Position numbers and translations under genes: made by a program. A DNA stretch of 64,000 nucleotides from Acidobacteriota bacterium (GTDB taxonomy: Bacteria; Acidobacteriota; Holophagae; Holophagales; Holophagaceae). The notes under the pieces were generated by a model, which worked only from the letters and a program-made list of their open reading frames with translations, did no database searches and had not been told where the DNA came from. Below, in pieces: positions 44,937 through 55,345 of the stretch (the stretch's first letter is position 1; each line of letters opens with the position of its first letter). The stretch is from contig JACQZU010000019.1 in the NCBI GenBank assembly GCA_016213735.1, positions 1 to 64,000 of the forward strand. The letters are read 5' to 3'.

Positions 44937-47426
44937 TCAGAACACCCGCAGCAGGGCGATCCAGCCGTTGACGGTCCTCAGGCCGGGGATGTCGCTGCGC
45001 AGGCCCCCTCCCAGGTCCACCCGGATGGAGGTGAACCACCAGAAGCCGGGCAGGTCCCCGGCAATGCCCAGGCCCGTGAAGGCGTAGTCCTTCCGGTCGT
45101 CCAGGGCGCGGGCGACGGCGTGGTCCACACTGAAGGTGAGCCGGAGACCGGGGCCCGAGGGCAGGACCACGCCGGCCTTGGCATAAGCCAGGCGATCCGC
45201 CGCCACGCTGCCGCTCCGGATTCCCGCCACCCGCACCGTCCCGCCCAGGCCTCCCAGGTCCAGGGCGCTGAAGCGGTCGAAACTCCGGCCGGAAACGGCC
45301 CCCAGCTCGCCGTGCAGCCAGGTCCCCCCTCCCAGGGCGTGGTCGTAGGCCGCACTGCCCCCCCAGCGGCGGAAGGCCCCGCCGTCGGGGATCCCCTGGG
45401 GGTCGGCCACGGTCCCGTAGGGGCCGTCGGGCCGACGGCCCCAGCCGTGGTAGGCGCGGAGCTGGAAGCCCTGTGCCTGCCAGGAGGCTCGAGCGTAGAC
45501 GGCCCGGCTCAGCCCCGATTCCGGCAGCGCGAACCCGGGGGTGCGGTACTTCTCTTCCCGGGCCTCCCGGTAGCGGTCGTACGCGCCCCAGGCCTCCGCC
45601 TCCAGGCGGAATCCCCGCCCCAGGTCCCGCCCCAGCACCGCCGAGAGGTTGACCCACTGGTGGCCCACGCCGTCCTTCCCCTGCAGGGTCCCTCCCTTCA
45701 CGGGCCGCTCCGTGGCGGGCCAGAGCATGGCGGCGCTGCGGAGGCCGAAGTCCAGGCCCCCGGCGAAGCGCGGCGTGGCCAGGGAGATGGAATTGAAGAG
45801 CAGCGCCGTGAAGGCGTTCAGCTGCACGCCCCGTCCGAAGGCGTCGAAGTCGAAGTACACCAGGCCCGCCGCCGGCAGCACCGGGGGTTCCATGTTGGGG
45901 TCCATCCAGAGCACCCCGCCGATGGCGCGGCCAGAACTGCGGGCCTTCTCCTCCACCCTCCGGCTTCCGTCGCCCTGGCGGGTGTAGTAGCGCATCCCTT
46001 CCGGGGTCTGCCGGAGCATGGTGGAGGCGGAGGCCCGGGCCCGGGCCCGGGCGTCGAGGAAGCCGGGATCGTTGGCTTGGCCCTCGAGGCTGCGTATGGT
46101 GCGCTGCACCTGGGTCACCCCCCCCGCCCCGACCCATCGTTCAAAGGTGCGCGCTTCCATCACGCGCCAGATTCCGGGGGCCGCCTCGCCGTAGTGGAGG
46201 ATTCGCTGCTCCGACTTCACGGTTCCGGGCAGGTCCTCCCGCCCGCTGCGCTCTTCCAGGATTCGGCCCGAGCCTTCCTCCACCAGGAGTTCGCCGCGGT
46301 AGAGGGACGCATCCAGGTCCACAGGCTCGAAGGCCAGGCGGCGCTGGCCGGGGGCGGGGCCGGGACCGCCGTCCCGGTAACGGTAGCGCTCCGTGAGGGT
46401 GAGGGCGGCGGGGGCGGCCATGCTGGTGCGGCTCTCCACGATGGGCAGCTGGACTTCGCCGCGGATGTTGGCCCGCACCCCGTTCAGCAGCACCTCCTGC
46501 TGGAGCAGCTCGGCCTCCTCCCCGGCCTGTTCGAAGAGGCGGAAGCGGAAACCGAGGTCAGCCCCGGGCCCCTGGACACCCTGGATGTGGAGGTCCACCT
46601 CCAGGCGCCCCTGGAAGGTGTGGCAGGCGGCCCGGTCCCGCAGGCGGGTGGCCCGCACCCGGGCCAGGAGGGCGCCCACGTCGTAGCGCTCCGCCCCGGT
46701 CACCGCCACCTCCACGCGATCCTTCGGAAGGTCGGCCCCCTTCCAGGCCCCCCCCTCGAAGCGCCAGCGCAGGGCGGAGCCCGTCGCGTCGCGAAGGGTC
46801 AGGTCTCCCATCCCACCTTCCACCTCCCGGTACCCTCCGGGGATGGAGGCGGCCAGGGAGGCTCCGGGCCCCCCGGGGGGCAGGACCAGGCGGCCGCCGT
46901 CCCCCAGAAGCGCCGAGACCAGGGCCCCCGGGTCCGAGGGAAGCCAGAGGAACCATGGCCGCCCGGGGAAGCTGTCCTGGGCCTTGGCCAGAAGGTCCCT
47001 CCACCGGGAGGGATCGGAGCCCAGGTCCCCGGGAAGAAGCGCCCCGCCGTCCACCGCCCCCCAGGCGCTTTCCTCCAGCAGGGGAGAAGCCTCGGGCTGG
47101 TAGGCCACGAAGAGCCTCTGCTCCCGGTTGCGGGCCCGCAGGGCCTGGGCCGCGGCCAGCAGCAGGGGCAGGCGGGCGGGGCCGGCGGGCAGTCGGAGGA
47201 GCAGGGGGGCGGCGGGATCCACGTCGGCCAGGCGGTCGGCCCAGGCCCGGCGGACCCGCTCCTGCTCCGCCGGGTCCTTGTCGTTTCCCGGAACCAGGTC
47301 CCGCCCCTGCGCATCCCTCAGGTCCAGGAGGCGCGGCGGGGCCTCCCCCACCGCCAGCGGGGCCTGGGCCCCCAGGGGCAGGACGGCGGCGAGCAGCGGG
47401 GGGAGGAGGCGGGGGAAGATGGGCAT
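44937..47426 (-). CDS. Large exported protein with C-terminal outer-membrane barrel, function unknown
   Basis: An 829-residue protein. A signal peptide covers about 1-20 (ending LGAQA). The first 230 residues, rich in Ala, Gly, Leu and Pro, recall a globular periplasmic part. The middle is beta-rich (about 230-540). From about 540 to the end, alternating strands with Tyr/Trp girdles (WGAYDRYREAREEKY, RAYHGWGRR) end in WIALLRVF, a barrel-type terminal Phe. I do not recognise the family. It is monocistronic and divergent from the PilC-like gene across 83 bp. Confidence 0.75.
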   Translation of the reverse strand: MPIFPRLLPPLLAAVLPLGAQAPLAVGEAPPRLLDLRDAQGRDLVPGNDKDPAEQERVRRAWADRLADVDPAAPLLLRLPAGPARLPLLLAAAQALRARNREQRLFVAYQPEASPLLEESAWGAVDGGALLPGDLGSDPSRWRDLLAKAQDSFPGRPWFLWLPSDPGALVSALLGDGGRLVLPPGGPGASLAASIPGGYREVEGGMGDLTLRDATGSALRWRFEGGAWKGADLPKDRVEVAVTGAERYDVGALLARVRATRLRDRAACHTFQGRLEVDLHIQGVQGPGADLGFRFRLFEQAGEEAELLQQEVLLNGVRANIRGEVQLPIVESRTSMAAPAALTLTERYRYRDGGPGPAPGQRRLAFEPVDLDASLYRGELLVEEGSGRILEERSGREDLPGTVKSEQRILHYGEAAPGIWRVMEARTFERWVGAGGVTQVQRTIRSLEGQANDPGFLDARARARASASTMLRQTPEGMRYYTRQGDGSRRVEEKARSSGRAIGGVLWMDPNMEPPVLPAAGLVYFDFDAFGRGVQLNAFTALLFNSISLATPRFAGGLDFGLRSAAMLWPATERPVKGGTLQGKDGVGHQWVNLSAVLGRDLGRGFRLEAEAWGAYDRYREAREEKYRTPGFALPESGLSRAVYARASWQAQGFQLRAYHGWGRRPDGPYGTVADPQGIPDGGAFRRWGGSAAYDHALGGGTWLHGELGAVSGRSFDRFSALDLGGLGGTVRVAGIRSGSVAADRLAYAKAGVVLPSGPGLRLTFSVDHAVARALDDRKDYAFTGLGIAGDLPGFWWFTSIRVDLGGGLRSDIPGLRTVNGWIALLRVF

Positions 47427-47509
47427 GGGGCCTCTGGAACCACGATTGTACGGGCACCCCGGGGCCCGCCCATCCCCGGTATTCTCGAAGTTCCTGAAGT
47501 GAGAGCTGG

Positions 47510-48697
47510 ATGCGTTTTTCCGTCAAGTACACCTCCCCCACCGGCGAGATCCTCGTCCGGGACTTCGAGGCCGCCAGCGCCGAGGAGGTCCGCGCCCGCG
47601 TCCTGGCCGAGGGGGCCTTCCCCCTGGAAGTGAAGAGCGCCTCGGGAAGCTTCCGCCGCGTCCGCCTCCTCAAGACCGAGAGCCTGGTGGTTTTCAACCA
47701 GGAGCTGCTGGCCCTCCTGCGGGCGGGCATCCCCCTCCTCCAGTCCCTGGAGTTGCTGCTCGGCCACGGGAAGGACCCCCAGCTCCGGGCCACCCTGGAG
47801 CGGGTGGTGGGTTTCGTGAAGGAGGGCTTGAGCTACTCGGAGGCCCTCGAGCAGGCCGGCAGTTTCCCGGCCGTGTACCGGGCCAACGTGGTGGCCGGCG
47901 AACGCAGCGGCACCCTGCCCGAGGTGCTGGCCCGGTGGCTGGCCTTCCAGAAGTTCGCCCAGGCCAGCCGCCGCCGCATCCTCGAGGCCCTCTTCTACCC
48001 CGGCTTCCTGGTGCTGGTGCTTTTCGTCTCCATGGGGGTGCTCTTCAACGTGGTGCTGCCCCGCTTCGCCGAGATCTACCAGGGGGGTGCGGTGGAGATG
48101 CCCGAGGCCACCCGGATTCTCCTGGCCTTCGGCACCTTCATGCGCAGCACCGCCTGGATCCAGGGCGTCGCCCTGGTGCTGCTCATCCTCTTCGGGCGCT
48201 GGCTCATGGCCACGGAGGCGGGGCGCCGCCTGAACGAGCGCATCATCCTGGCCCTGCCCAAGGTCGGCACCCTCTACCGCATGTACCACAGCTCGGTGTT
48301 CTGCCGCACCCTGGGCGTGCTGCTGGCCGGTGGCCTGCCCGTGCTCCAGGCCCTGGAGGTCATCCAGCGCACCAGCTCCAGCGAGCGCATGAAGCTCAAG
48401 CTGGTGGCCGTCACCGAGCAAGTGCGCGCCGGCTCCAGCCTCAACCTCAGCCTGGACCAGTCCCGGATGCTGGACCCCCTGGCCGTCGAGATGATCCGCG
48501 TGGGCGAGCAGAGCTCCGCCCTTCCCGACATGCTCAACCACGTGGCCGACTTCTTCGACCAGGAAGTGGAGAAGGCCACCACCGCCGTCACCAGCCTCAT
48601 CGGCCCCATCCTCATCGTCTTCATGGGCCTGGTGGTCCTGGGGCTGCTCATGGCCGTGTACGTGCCCCTGTTCAACATGGGGCAGACGGTGAAGTGA
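47510..48697 (+). CDS. Type II secretion/type IV pilus inner-membrane protein (GspF/PilC family)
   Basis: A 395-residue protein with two T2SSF domains, each with the pattern FNQELLALLRAGIPLLQSLELL / VFCRTLGVLLAGGLPVLQALEVI, and three membrane segments (about 165-190, 218-240, 365-390). It forms the platform that couples the assembly ATPase to pilin. None of the other pilus genes is adjacent, so it is separated from its machine. GTGAGAG-like sequence precedes ATG 47510. Confidence 0.92.
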   Translation: MRFSVKYTSPTGEILVRDFEAASAEEVRARVLAEGAFPLEVKSASGSFRRVRLLKTESLVVFNQELLALLRAGIPLLQSLELLLGHGKDPQLRATLERVVGFVKEGLSYSEALEQAGSFPAVYRANVVAGERSGTLPEVLARWLAFQKFAQASRRRILEALFYPGFLVLVLFVSMGVLFNVVLPRFAEIYQGGAVEMPEATRILLAFGTFMRSTAWIQGVALVLLILFGRWLMATEAGRRLNERIILALPKVGTLYRMYHSSVFCRTLGVLLAGGLPVLQALEVIQRTSSSERMKLKLVAVTEQVRAGSSLNLSLDQSRMLDPLAVEMIRVGEQSSALPDMLNHVADFFDQEVEKATTAVTSLIGPILIVFMGLVVLGLLMAVYVPLFNMGQTVK

Positions 48698-48777
48698 GGG
48701 GGAAAAAGTCTAGAATGTCGGGGCGACCCCTTTCTCGACCCGCCCCACCCATTCCGATCCCCCGAAGGGAGGAACCC

Positions 48778-49260
48778 ATGTCCTGGCGCCCGCTCCTCGT
48801 GCTCACGCTCTTCGGGGCCCTGCTTCCCGCCGCCGCCGGGGACCCTCCGAAGGTGGCTGGATCCTGGAAACTGGTGTCCTACGAAGTGGAGGTCCAGTCC
48901 AGCGGTGAGAAGATGCACCCCATGGGGAAGGCGCCCACGGGCTACGTGATCTTCACGCCGGAGTCGCGGGTGTGGTTCGTGCTCACGGGAGAGGGGCGTA
49001 AGCCGGCCAAGACCGCCGAGGAGAAGGCCGCCCTCCTGGACAGCGTCATCGCCTACACCGGCACCTACCGTCTCGAGGGGGACAAGTGGATCACGAGCGT
49101 GGAGGTGGCCTGGAACCCCGCGTGGGTCGGGACCGAGCAGGCCCGGAACTTCAAGATCGACGGGAACAGGCTCCAGGTTCTCACCCCCTGGCGGGTCATG
49201 CCGAACTGGGCCGAGAAGGGGATGACCCGGAGCATCATCACCTTCGAGAAGGCGAAGTAG
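48778..49260 (+). CDS. Exported lipocalin-like domain protein
   Basis: A 160-residue protein with a signal peptide (about 1-20, MSWRPLLVLTLFGALLPAAA). It then has the lipocalin-like start VAGSWKLVSYEVEVQSSG, GYVIFTPESRVWFVLTGEGRKP and a final strand TRSIITFEKAK. This suits the lipocalin_5 type of small beta-barrel. The ligand is unknown. GGGAGGAA precedes ATG 48778. Confidence 0.78.
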   Translation: MSWRPLLVLTLFGALLPAAAGDPPKVAGSWKLVSYEVEVQSSGEKMHPMGKAPTGYVIFTPESRVWFVLTGEGRKPAKTAEEKAALLDSVIAYTGTYRLEGDKWITSVEVAWNPAWVGTEQARNFKIDGNRLQVLTPWRVMPNWAEKGMTRSIITFEKAK

Positions 49261-49356
49261 GGAAATCCTTTGCCGGTGGGGGGCGTCGGCCGCGACCCCA
49301 AGGACAGGCGTTGCCCTGTCAAAAACCCTCAAATCGCCCATCGAAACTGACGGTCC

Positions 49357-50502
49357 TCACCGGTACCGCCGCTTGAACCACTTCTGGGGGTCCTGGGGCT
49401 GCTTCTGGAAGCGGATCTCGAAGCCGAGGCGGGGGCCGTCGGCACTCTCGCCCACATAGCCGACGCGCTCTCCGGCCCGGAGAACCTCCCCCTTGGCGAG
49501 CAGCACGCCCTGGAGGTGGGTGTAGAGGGTGAACCAGCCTCCCCCGTGGTCCAGGATGATCATGGGGCCGTAGCTCTGGTAGTAGTCCGCGAAGGCCACC
49601 CGGCCGTCGGCCACCGCGGCCACGGGCACCCCCAGGGGGGCGCTGACCAGGATGCCGGTGCGCTCGGTCCGGGTGCGGTAGCGGGGGTGGATCTGCTCCC
49701 CGAAGCCCTCCGCCAGTTGGCCCTCCACGGGCTGGGGCAGCTCGCCCCGGAGGCTGGCGAAGGCGCTGGCGGGCACGAAGGCCTCACCCTTTCCCTTCCC
49801 GCTGAGGCTGGCCATGAGCCGCTCCAGTTGCAGGGCCTCTTCCGCCAGCTCGGCCTGCATCTGGCGCTTGGCCTTCTCGTCGGTCTGCACTTTCAGGAGG
49901 AAATCCTCCAGGCGCTCCTGGTTCACCCGAAGGCTCGCCTGGAGCTGGGCGGCCTCCCGCTCTTCCTGGGCGAGGCGCGCCGAGCTCTCCTTGAGCTCCT
50001 TCTCCCGCTGGTCCAGGTTCCCCCGGAGGCGATGGATGTCCTCCAGCCGCCGCCGCTCCTGCAGGCGCCACCACGCCATCATCCGGCCGTTGCGAAGGAA
50101 GGCCTCGAAGTCCCGGCTCCCGGTGAGGAAGCTGAGGTCCCCGTAGGGGCCCAGGGCGTGCATCCAGCGCACCTGGCGCCGCAACTGGGCCTGGAGCTTT
50201 TTCAGGTCCCGCCGGATGCGGTCCTGGTCCACGAGGATGCGCTGAACCTCCTCCTGGGCCTCGTCCCGCCGGAGCCGGGCGCCCTCCTCCTGGGCCCGGA
50301 TCCGGTCCCGGCGGAGGCTGATGTCCTGCAGATCCACCAGGATGCCCTTCCGCCGCTTCCGCAGGGAATCCAGCTGCTGGTCCACCTGGGCCAGCTGGCC
50401 CTGGAGGGCCGCCAGGCGGGCCCTGGCGGAGGCGGGATCCGGATGCTGCGCCGGCGGGGCCTGGGCCAGCGCCGCGAGCAGGACCAGGACCGCGGTCTTC
50501 AC
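49357..50502 (-). CDS. EnvC-like murein hydrolase activator with degenerate LytM domain
   Basis: A 381-residue exported protein: signal peptide (about 1-18), a long coiled coil (about 25-245) and a C-terminal LytM/M23 fold. The zinc ligands of active M23 enzymes are lost: the first position reads RTGILVSAPLG (no His), and the usual HLHFE is RLGFEIR. It should therefore activate amidases, not cut murein itself, as EnvC does in E. coli under FtsEX control. ftsEX and amidase genes are not in the window. It overlaps the upstream membrane protein gene by four bases. Confidence 0.9.
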   Translation of the reverse strand: MKTAVLVLLAALAQAPPAQHPDPASARARLAALQGQLAQVDQQLDSLRKRRKGILVDLQDISLRRDRIRAQEEGARLRRDEAQEEVQRILVDQDRIRRDLKKLQAQLRRQVRWMHALGPYGDLSFLTGSRDFEAFLRNGRMMAWWRLQERRRLEDIHRLRGNLDQREKELKESSARLAQEEREAAQLQASLRVNQERLEDFLLKVQTDEKAKRQMQAELAEEALQLERLMASLSGKGKGEAFVPASAFASLRGELPQPVEGQLAEGFGEQIHPRYRTRTERTGILVSAPLGVPVAAVADGRVAFADYYQSYGPMIILDHGGGWFTLYTHLQGVLLAKGEVLRAGERVGYVGESADGPRLGFEIRFQKQPQDPQKWFKRRYR

Positions 50503-51257
50503 CCCCGGCGGCCCTTCCCGGCCTTGACGGGGATCAGGAGCAGCAATCCCGCCAGCACCCAGGGGCCTCCCACGGAGAGGGGCAGGGCGGTCCAGGCCAG
50601 GGGATCGCTGGGCACCTGCCCCGTGGGGAAGAGATGGCCCAGGAAGACCATGGTCCTCACCAGGAAGGGCGGGATGGCGAAGAGGTCCGGGTTGCCCAGG
50701 AACTCCCCGCCCCAGGACATCACCCCTCCCAGGGCCTTGAGCCCGAAGGCCAGCAGGAGGGGCAGGCCCCGGCTGGACCGGAGCAGGAGGCTGAGCGCCA
50801 GGGACCAGAGCAGCAGCTGGAAGCCCAGGAGCAGGGCGTTGAGGTCCGCCAGGGCCACCGTCCCCGGCAGGAAGCTGCCCAGGGTGCGGAAGGCGAGGGC
50901 CCAGAGGGGCAGGATGAGCACCTGGGAGTAGTAGAGGCCGTGGACCAGGCCGAAGAGAGGTCCCAGCAGGAGGCCCTTCCAGCGCTCCCCGTGGAGCATT
51001 TCCGCGGCGGGGAGGTAGCTGCCCAGGAGCACCGCGAGGGGGACCACGGCGTAGATGGCGGAGATCAGGGCGCCCCGGATGGCGTCCTTGGGATCCACGA
51101 TGTTCATGGCCCCCAGGGGCACGCTGGCGCCGAAGGCCCGGAACTCCGTGCCGTCGGGCCCGCCGAAGCCCTGGATGCCGCCCAGGACCAGCCCGGTCAG
51201 GAGGATGGCCACGCAGGCCCAGACGATGCGGAGCTTGGAACTGCCGAACTTTTCCAT
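50499..51257 (-). CDS. Polytopic membrane protein of unknown function
   Basis: A 252-residue protein with about six hydrophobic helices. I do not recognise a family. The start at 51257 is supported by GAGGGA about seven bases upstream; a longer form from 51308 is open but would add a hydrophilic stretch without a site. Its stop overlaps the EnvC-like start (ATGA), so the two are translationally coupled and may work together at the cell envelope. Confidence 0.75.
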   Translation of the reverse strand: MEKFGSSKLRIVWACVAILLTGLVLGGIQGFGGPDGTEFRAFGASVPLGAMNIVDPKDAIRGALISAIYAVVPLAVLLGSYLPAAEMLHGERWKGLLLGPLFGLVHGLYYSQVLILPLWALAFRTLGSFLPGTVALADLNALLLGFQLLLWSLALSLLLRSSRGLPLLLAFGLKALGGVMSWGGEFLGNPDLFAIPPFLVRTMVFLGHLFPTGQVPSDPLAWTALPLSVGGPWVLAGLLLLIPVKAGKGRRG

Positions 51258-51298
51258 CACGATTCCCTCATCCCCAGTGTACCGGTCGCCCCCGGGCC

Positions 51299-51868
<570 letters not shown>

Positions 51869-51908
51869 CCCTTTAGGGTACCGTTGAGCCTTTCCCGCAG
51901 GAGCCGAC

Positions 51909-53285
51909 ATGAAGCCCGAACTCCTTACCCGAGAGGCCCTCCGCGCCTTCGCCGAGAAGCACCGCACCGCCTTCGAGGCCGAGTTGAAGACCCTGGTGGA
52001 GATCCCCTCCATCAGCGCCGACCCCTCCAAGAAGCCCGACATCCTGCGCTGCGCCCAGGCCGCCGCCCAGCTCTTCGAGAACTACGGGGGGCGGGCCGAA
52101 GTCCTCGAGACCCCGGGCAACCCCCTGGTGCTGGGCCGCTTCGGCGACGACCCGTCCCTGCCCACCGTGACGGTCTACAACCACATGGACGTCCAGCCCG
52201 CCAACGAGCCGGAGTGGACCAGCGACCCCTTCGCCTTCACGGTGGAGGGCGACACCTACCGGGGCCGGGGGACCACGGACGACAAGGGGCCCGCCGTGAC
52301 GGCCCTCTTCGGCGCCCTGGCCGCCCGGGAGGCCGGGGTGCCCATCAACATCAAGTTCCTGTGGGAGCTGGAGGAGGAGGTGGGCTCCCCGAGCTTCGCC
52401 AAGGGGATCACGGTGCACAAGGAGAAGCTGCGCACCCACGCCATCGTGGTGAGCGACACGGTCTGGATCACCCGGGGCAAGCCCAGCACTCCCGCGGGCC
52501 TGCGGGGCCTGAAGGGGTTCCGGCTCACGCTGGAAACGGCCGACCACGACCTCCACAGCGGCGTGGTGGGCGGGGCGGCCCGGAACCCCCTCTCCGAACT
52601 CATCAAGGTCATCGCGGAGATGGTGGACGGGGAGACGGGCCAGGTGAAAATCCCGGGCTTCTACGACGAGGTGGTCCCCCCCAGCGCCGAGGAGCTGGAG
52701 AACTGGCGCACCAGCGGCTTCACCGTGGAGACCTTCAAGAAGGACCACATGATCTTCGGCATGCGCACGGAGGAACCCCTGGAGGTCCTGAAGCGCGTGT
52801 GGGGGATGCCCACCATGGAGGTGCACGGCCTGGTGGGGGGCTACACGGGCCCCGGCATCAAGGCCGCCGTGCCCCCCCGGGTGGAGGCCAAGCTGACCTG
52901 CCGCCTGGTGCCGGACATGGACGGGGACAAGACAATCCAGCGGGTGAAGGCCTTCGTGAACGAGCGCTTCCCCGACGTGGACTTCCACGTGGAGCACGGC
53001 CTGGCCCCCTTCAAGGGCCACACCACCGGCCCGTACGCGGAGGCCATCAAGGACGCCTACGCCTTCGCCTTCGGCGCCCCCTGCGCCTTCACCCGGGAGG
53101 GCGGCAGCATCGGCGCGGTGCGCACCATGGAGGAGGTCCTGGGCTGCGAGGTCTACTTCCTGGGGCTGAGCCTGCCCAGCCACGGCTACCACGCCCCCAA
53201 CGAGAACTACGACTGGGAACAGGCGGGGGGCGGCATCGCCGCCTTCGCCCGCTACTTCCAGACCGTCAGCACCTTCAAGGGCTGA
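51909..53285 (+). CDS. M20-family dipeptidase
   Basis: A 458-residue zinc peptidase: metal motif [22 protein letters not shown] (bridging Asp), ELEEEVGS (catalytic and metal Glu), a dimerisation domain with DLHSGVVGG, and a final [11 protein letters not shown] His. No signal peptide, so cytoplasmic. AGGAGCCGAC precedes ATG 51909. It is convergent with an M19 dipeptidase gene, so two unrelated dipeptidase types lie side by side. Confidence 0.94.
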   Translation: MKPELLTREALRAFAEKHRTAFEAELKTLVEIPSISADPSKKPDILRCAQAAAQLFENYGGRAEVLETPGNPLVLGRFGDDPSLPTVTVYNHMDVQPANEPEWTSDPFAFTVEGDTYRGRGTTDDKGPAVTALFGALAAREAGVPINIKFLWELEEEVGSPSFAKGITVHKEKLRTHAIVVSDTVWITRGKPSTPAGLRGLKGFRLTLETADHDLHSGVVGGAARNPLSELIKVIAEMVDGETGQVKIPGFYDEVVPPSAEELENWRTSGFTVETFKKDHMIFGMRTEEPLEVLKRVWGMPTMEVHGLVGGYTGPGIKAAVPPRVEAKLTCRLVPDMDGDKTIQRVKAFVNERFPDVDFHVEHGLAPFKGHTTGPYAEAIKDAYAFAFGAPCAFTREGGSIGAVRTMEEVLGCEVYFLGLSLPSHGYHAPNENYDWEQAGGGIAAFARYFQTVSTFKG

Positions 53286-53302
53286 ACCTCGGGTTCCTGT
53301 CC

Positions 53303-54595
53303 CTACTTTTCCCGCACCGGGGCGTTCTTGCCCTCGAGGGTCGCCTCGGAAGGAGGCCGCTCTCCCTGCAGGCGGCGGGCCACCGCCTCCGCCTGCCGGA
53401 GCACCCGAAGCAGGTTCTTGCCGGCCACCTTGGCGACCTCTTCGGCGGTGTAACCCCTTCGCAGGAGTTCCGCCAACAGGGCGGGGAAACAGGAGGTGTC
53501 CTCCAACCCCCGGGGGAAGTCGTCCGAGCCCTCGAAGTCGGTGCCGATGCCTACGGCGTCGATACCGGCCACCTTCCGGACGTGGTCGATGTGGTCGGCC
53601 ACATCCCGGAGGGAGGTCTGGGGAGGCGGATGCAGCTTCTTCCAGGCGTTGAGGGCCTGGATCACCTTCACCGGATCCTTGGGGTGCAGCTTCTCCAGCC
53701 GGGACCACTCGGGGATGGCCAGGCGGTTGTCCCACTCCCGGTAGGCTTCGGTCAGGAACCCCGGCACGAAATCCACCATCACGATTCCGCCATTCCGGGC
53801 GAGGCTCCGCAACACCTCGTCCGGCACGTTCCGGGGATGATCGCAGACCGCCCGGGCCCCGGAGTGGGAGAAGATCACCGGGGCCGCCGTGACGCGGAGG
53901 GCCGCGCGCATGGTCTCCACGGAGGTGTGGCTGAGGTCCACCAGCATTCCCAGGCGGTTCAATTCGCGCACCACCTCCTGGCCGAAGGGGCTCAGCCCGT
54001 GGTGGCGGGGCGGCTCGTCCTCGACGCCCGGCCAGAGGGCCGCATCCGCCCAGTCGTTGTGCTTGACGTGGGTTAGGGTCAGGTAGCGGGCGCCCCCCAG
54101 ACTGGCCTGGCGCAGCACGGCGAGGCTGTTGCCGAGGGCGTGGCCGCCCTCGATGCCGATCAGGGCCGCCACCTGGCCCGACCGGTGCGCGGCCTCCACC
54201 TCTCCGGCGGTGCGGGCGAGGACCAGGGCCCCGGGATGCCGGCCGACCACCCGATGGATCACGTCCATCTGCTCGAAAAGGTAGGACACCGCGGCCCCCC
54301 CGTGGACCGAGGCGGGGACATAGGCCGAAAAAAAGACCCCCCCGACCCCTCCCCGCCGGAGCCGGGGCAGATCCGTCTGCATCGGGGGGTCCAGCTTCCC
54401 GGAATCCGCTCCCAGATCCACCGTGGCCAGGCGGTTCTTGAAGCGGTCCCTGAGCTGCTCCGCCAGATCGTTGTGGCCGTCCACCAGGGGCGTCTCCCGG
54501 AGGATCTGCCTCGCCTTCAGGATCAGGGGATCTTCCGCCCCCAGGCCTGCCGCCAGTTGGAGGGCCAGGCCAAGGCCAGTCCATCGATAGCCCAT
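53303..54595 (-). CDS. M19 (renal-type) membrane dipeptidase, exported
   Basis: A 430-residue protein with a signal peptide (about 1-20, ending GLGA), then TPLVDGHNDLAEQLRD (metal HxD), IGIEGGHALGNSLAVL (Glu), DLSHTS and FSHSGARAVCDHPRNVPD (metal His residues), and GIGTDFEGSD. M19 dipeptidases cleave L-aa-D/L-aa dipeptides with two zinc ions. GGGAGGTT precedes ATG 54595. Periplasmic or outer-face location is expected from the signal peptide. Confidence 0.94.
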   Translation of the reverse strand: MGYRWTGLGLALQLAAGLGAEDPLILKARQILRETPLVDGHNDLAEQLRDRFKNRLATVDLGADSGKLDPPMQTDLPRLRRGGVGGVFFSAYVPASVHGGAAVSYLFEQMDVIHRVVGRHPGALVLARTAGEVEAAHRSGQVAALIGIEGGHALGNSLAVLRQASLGGARYLTLTHVKHNDWADAALWPGVEDEPPRHHGLSPFGQEVVRELNRLGMLVDLSHTSVETMRAALRVTAAPVIFSHSGARAVCDHPRNVPDEVLRSLARNGGIVMVDFVPGFLTEAYREWDNRLAIPEWSRLEKLHPKDPVKVIQALNAWKKLHPPPQTSLRDVADHIDHVRKVAGIDAVGIGTDFEGSDDFPRGLEDTSCFPALLAELLRRGYTAEEVAKVAGKNLLRVLRQAEAVARRLQGERPPSEATLEGKNAPVREK

Positions 54596-54691
54596 GGTGA
54601 ACCTCCCGGGGGCAGGGTTTGGAGTTGAAGGTCTCACGGGATCTGGGTTCTGCCCAGGTCGGGTCGCTGCGGGTCCGGGCACAATTCCAGG

Positions 54692-55324
54692 ATGGATCCC
54701 TTCCGCCCCCGGGCAGCCTTCCTCTTGTTGGCCCTGGTGGCCGCCTCGTTCACCCTCCTGGGCTGGGCGCCCAAGGCGGACCGGTTCACCTGGTTCATGG
54801 AAAACGTTCCGGTGATCCTCGGCGTGCCCTTCCTCGTGGCCACTCACCGCCGGTTTCCCCTGAGCCCCCTGCTCCAGGTCCTCCTGGCCCTTCACGCCCT
54901 GGTGCTGATGGTGGGCGGGCACTGGACCTACGCGGAAGTCCCGGCGGGCTTCTGGGTGAAGGACTGGCTGCACCTTGCCCGCAATCCCTACGACCGGCTG
55001 GGTCATCTCTTCCAGGGCTTCGTCCCGGTGCTGCTCTTCCGGGAGGTTCTGCATCGCAAGGGGGTTCTTCGCCCGGGTCCCTGGAGCGTGGCGGTGCTGC
55101 TCCTCATGGTGCTGGGCCTGAGCGCCGCCTACGAATTGCTGGAGTGGCTCACGGCGGTGGCCACCGGGGCCAAGGCGGATGCCTTCCTGGGCACCCAGGG
55201 GGACCCCTGGGACACGCAGTGGGACATGGCCTGCGCCCTCATCGGGGCCTCGCTGGCCCTGGCAACCTTGTCCCGGGTCCACGACCGCCAACTGTCGAAG
55301 CTGGGGCTGGGTGGGGCGAAATAG
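54692..55324 (+). CDS. DUF2238 (YjdF-like) inner-membrane protein
   Basis: A 210-residue protein with about six membrane helices and the DUF2238 hallmarks GGHWTYAEVP, NPYDRLGHLFQGFVPVLLFRE, AYELLEWLTA and GTQGDPWDTQWDMACALIGA. Function is unknown. The upstream area is GC-rich and the ribosome-binding site is weak. It is convergent with the polyferredoxin gene. Confidence 0.9.
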   Translation: MDPFRPRAAFLLLALVAASFTLLGWAPKADRFTWFMENVPVILGVPFLVATHRRFPLSPLLQVLLALHALVLMVGGHWTYAEVPAGFWVKDWLHLARNPYDRLGHLFQGFVPVLLFREVLHRKGVLRPGPWSVAVLLLMVLGLSAAYELLEWLTAVATGAKADAFLGTQGDPWDTQWDMACALIGASLALATLSRVHDRQLSKLGLGGAK

Positions 55325-55345
55325 GGCCGGGCCCCGACGAACGCC

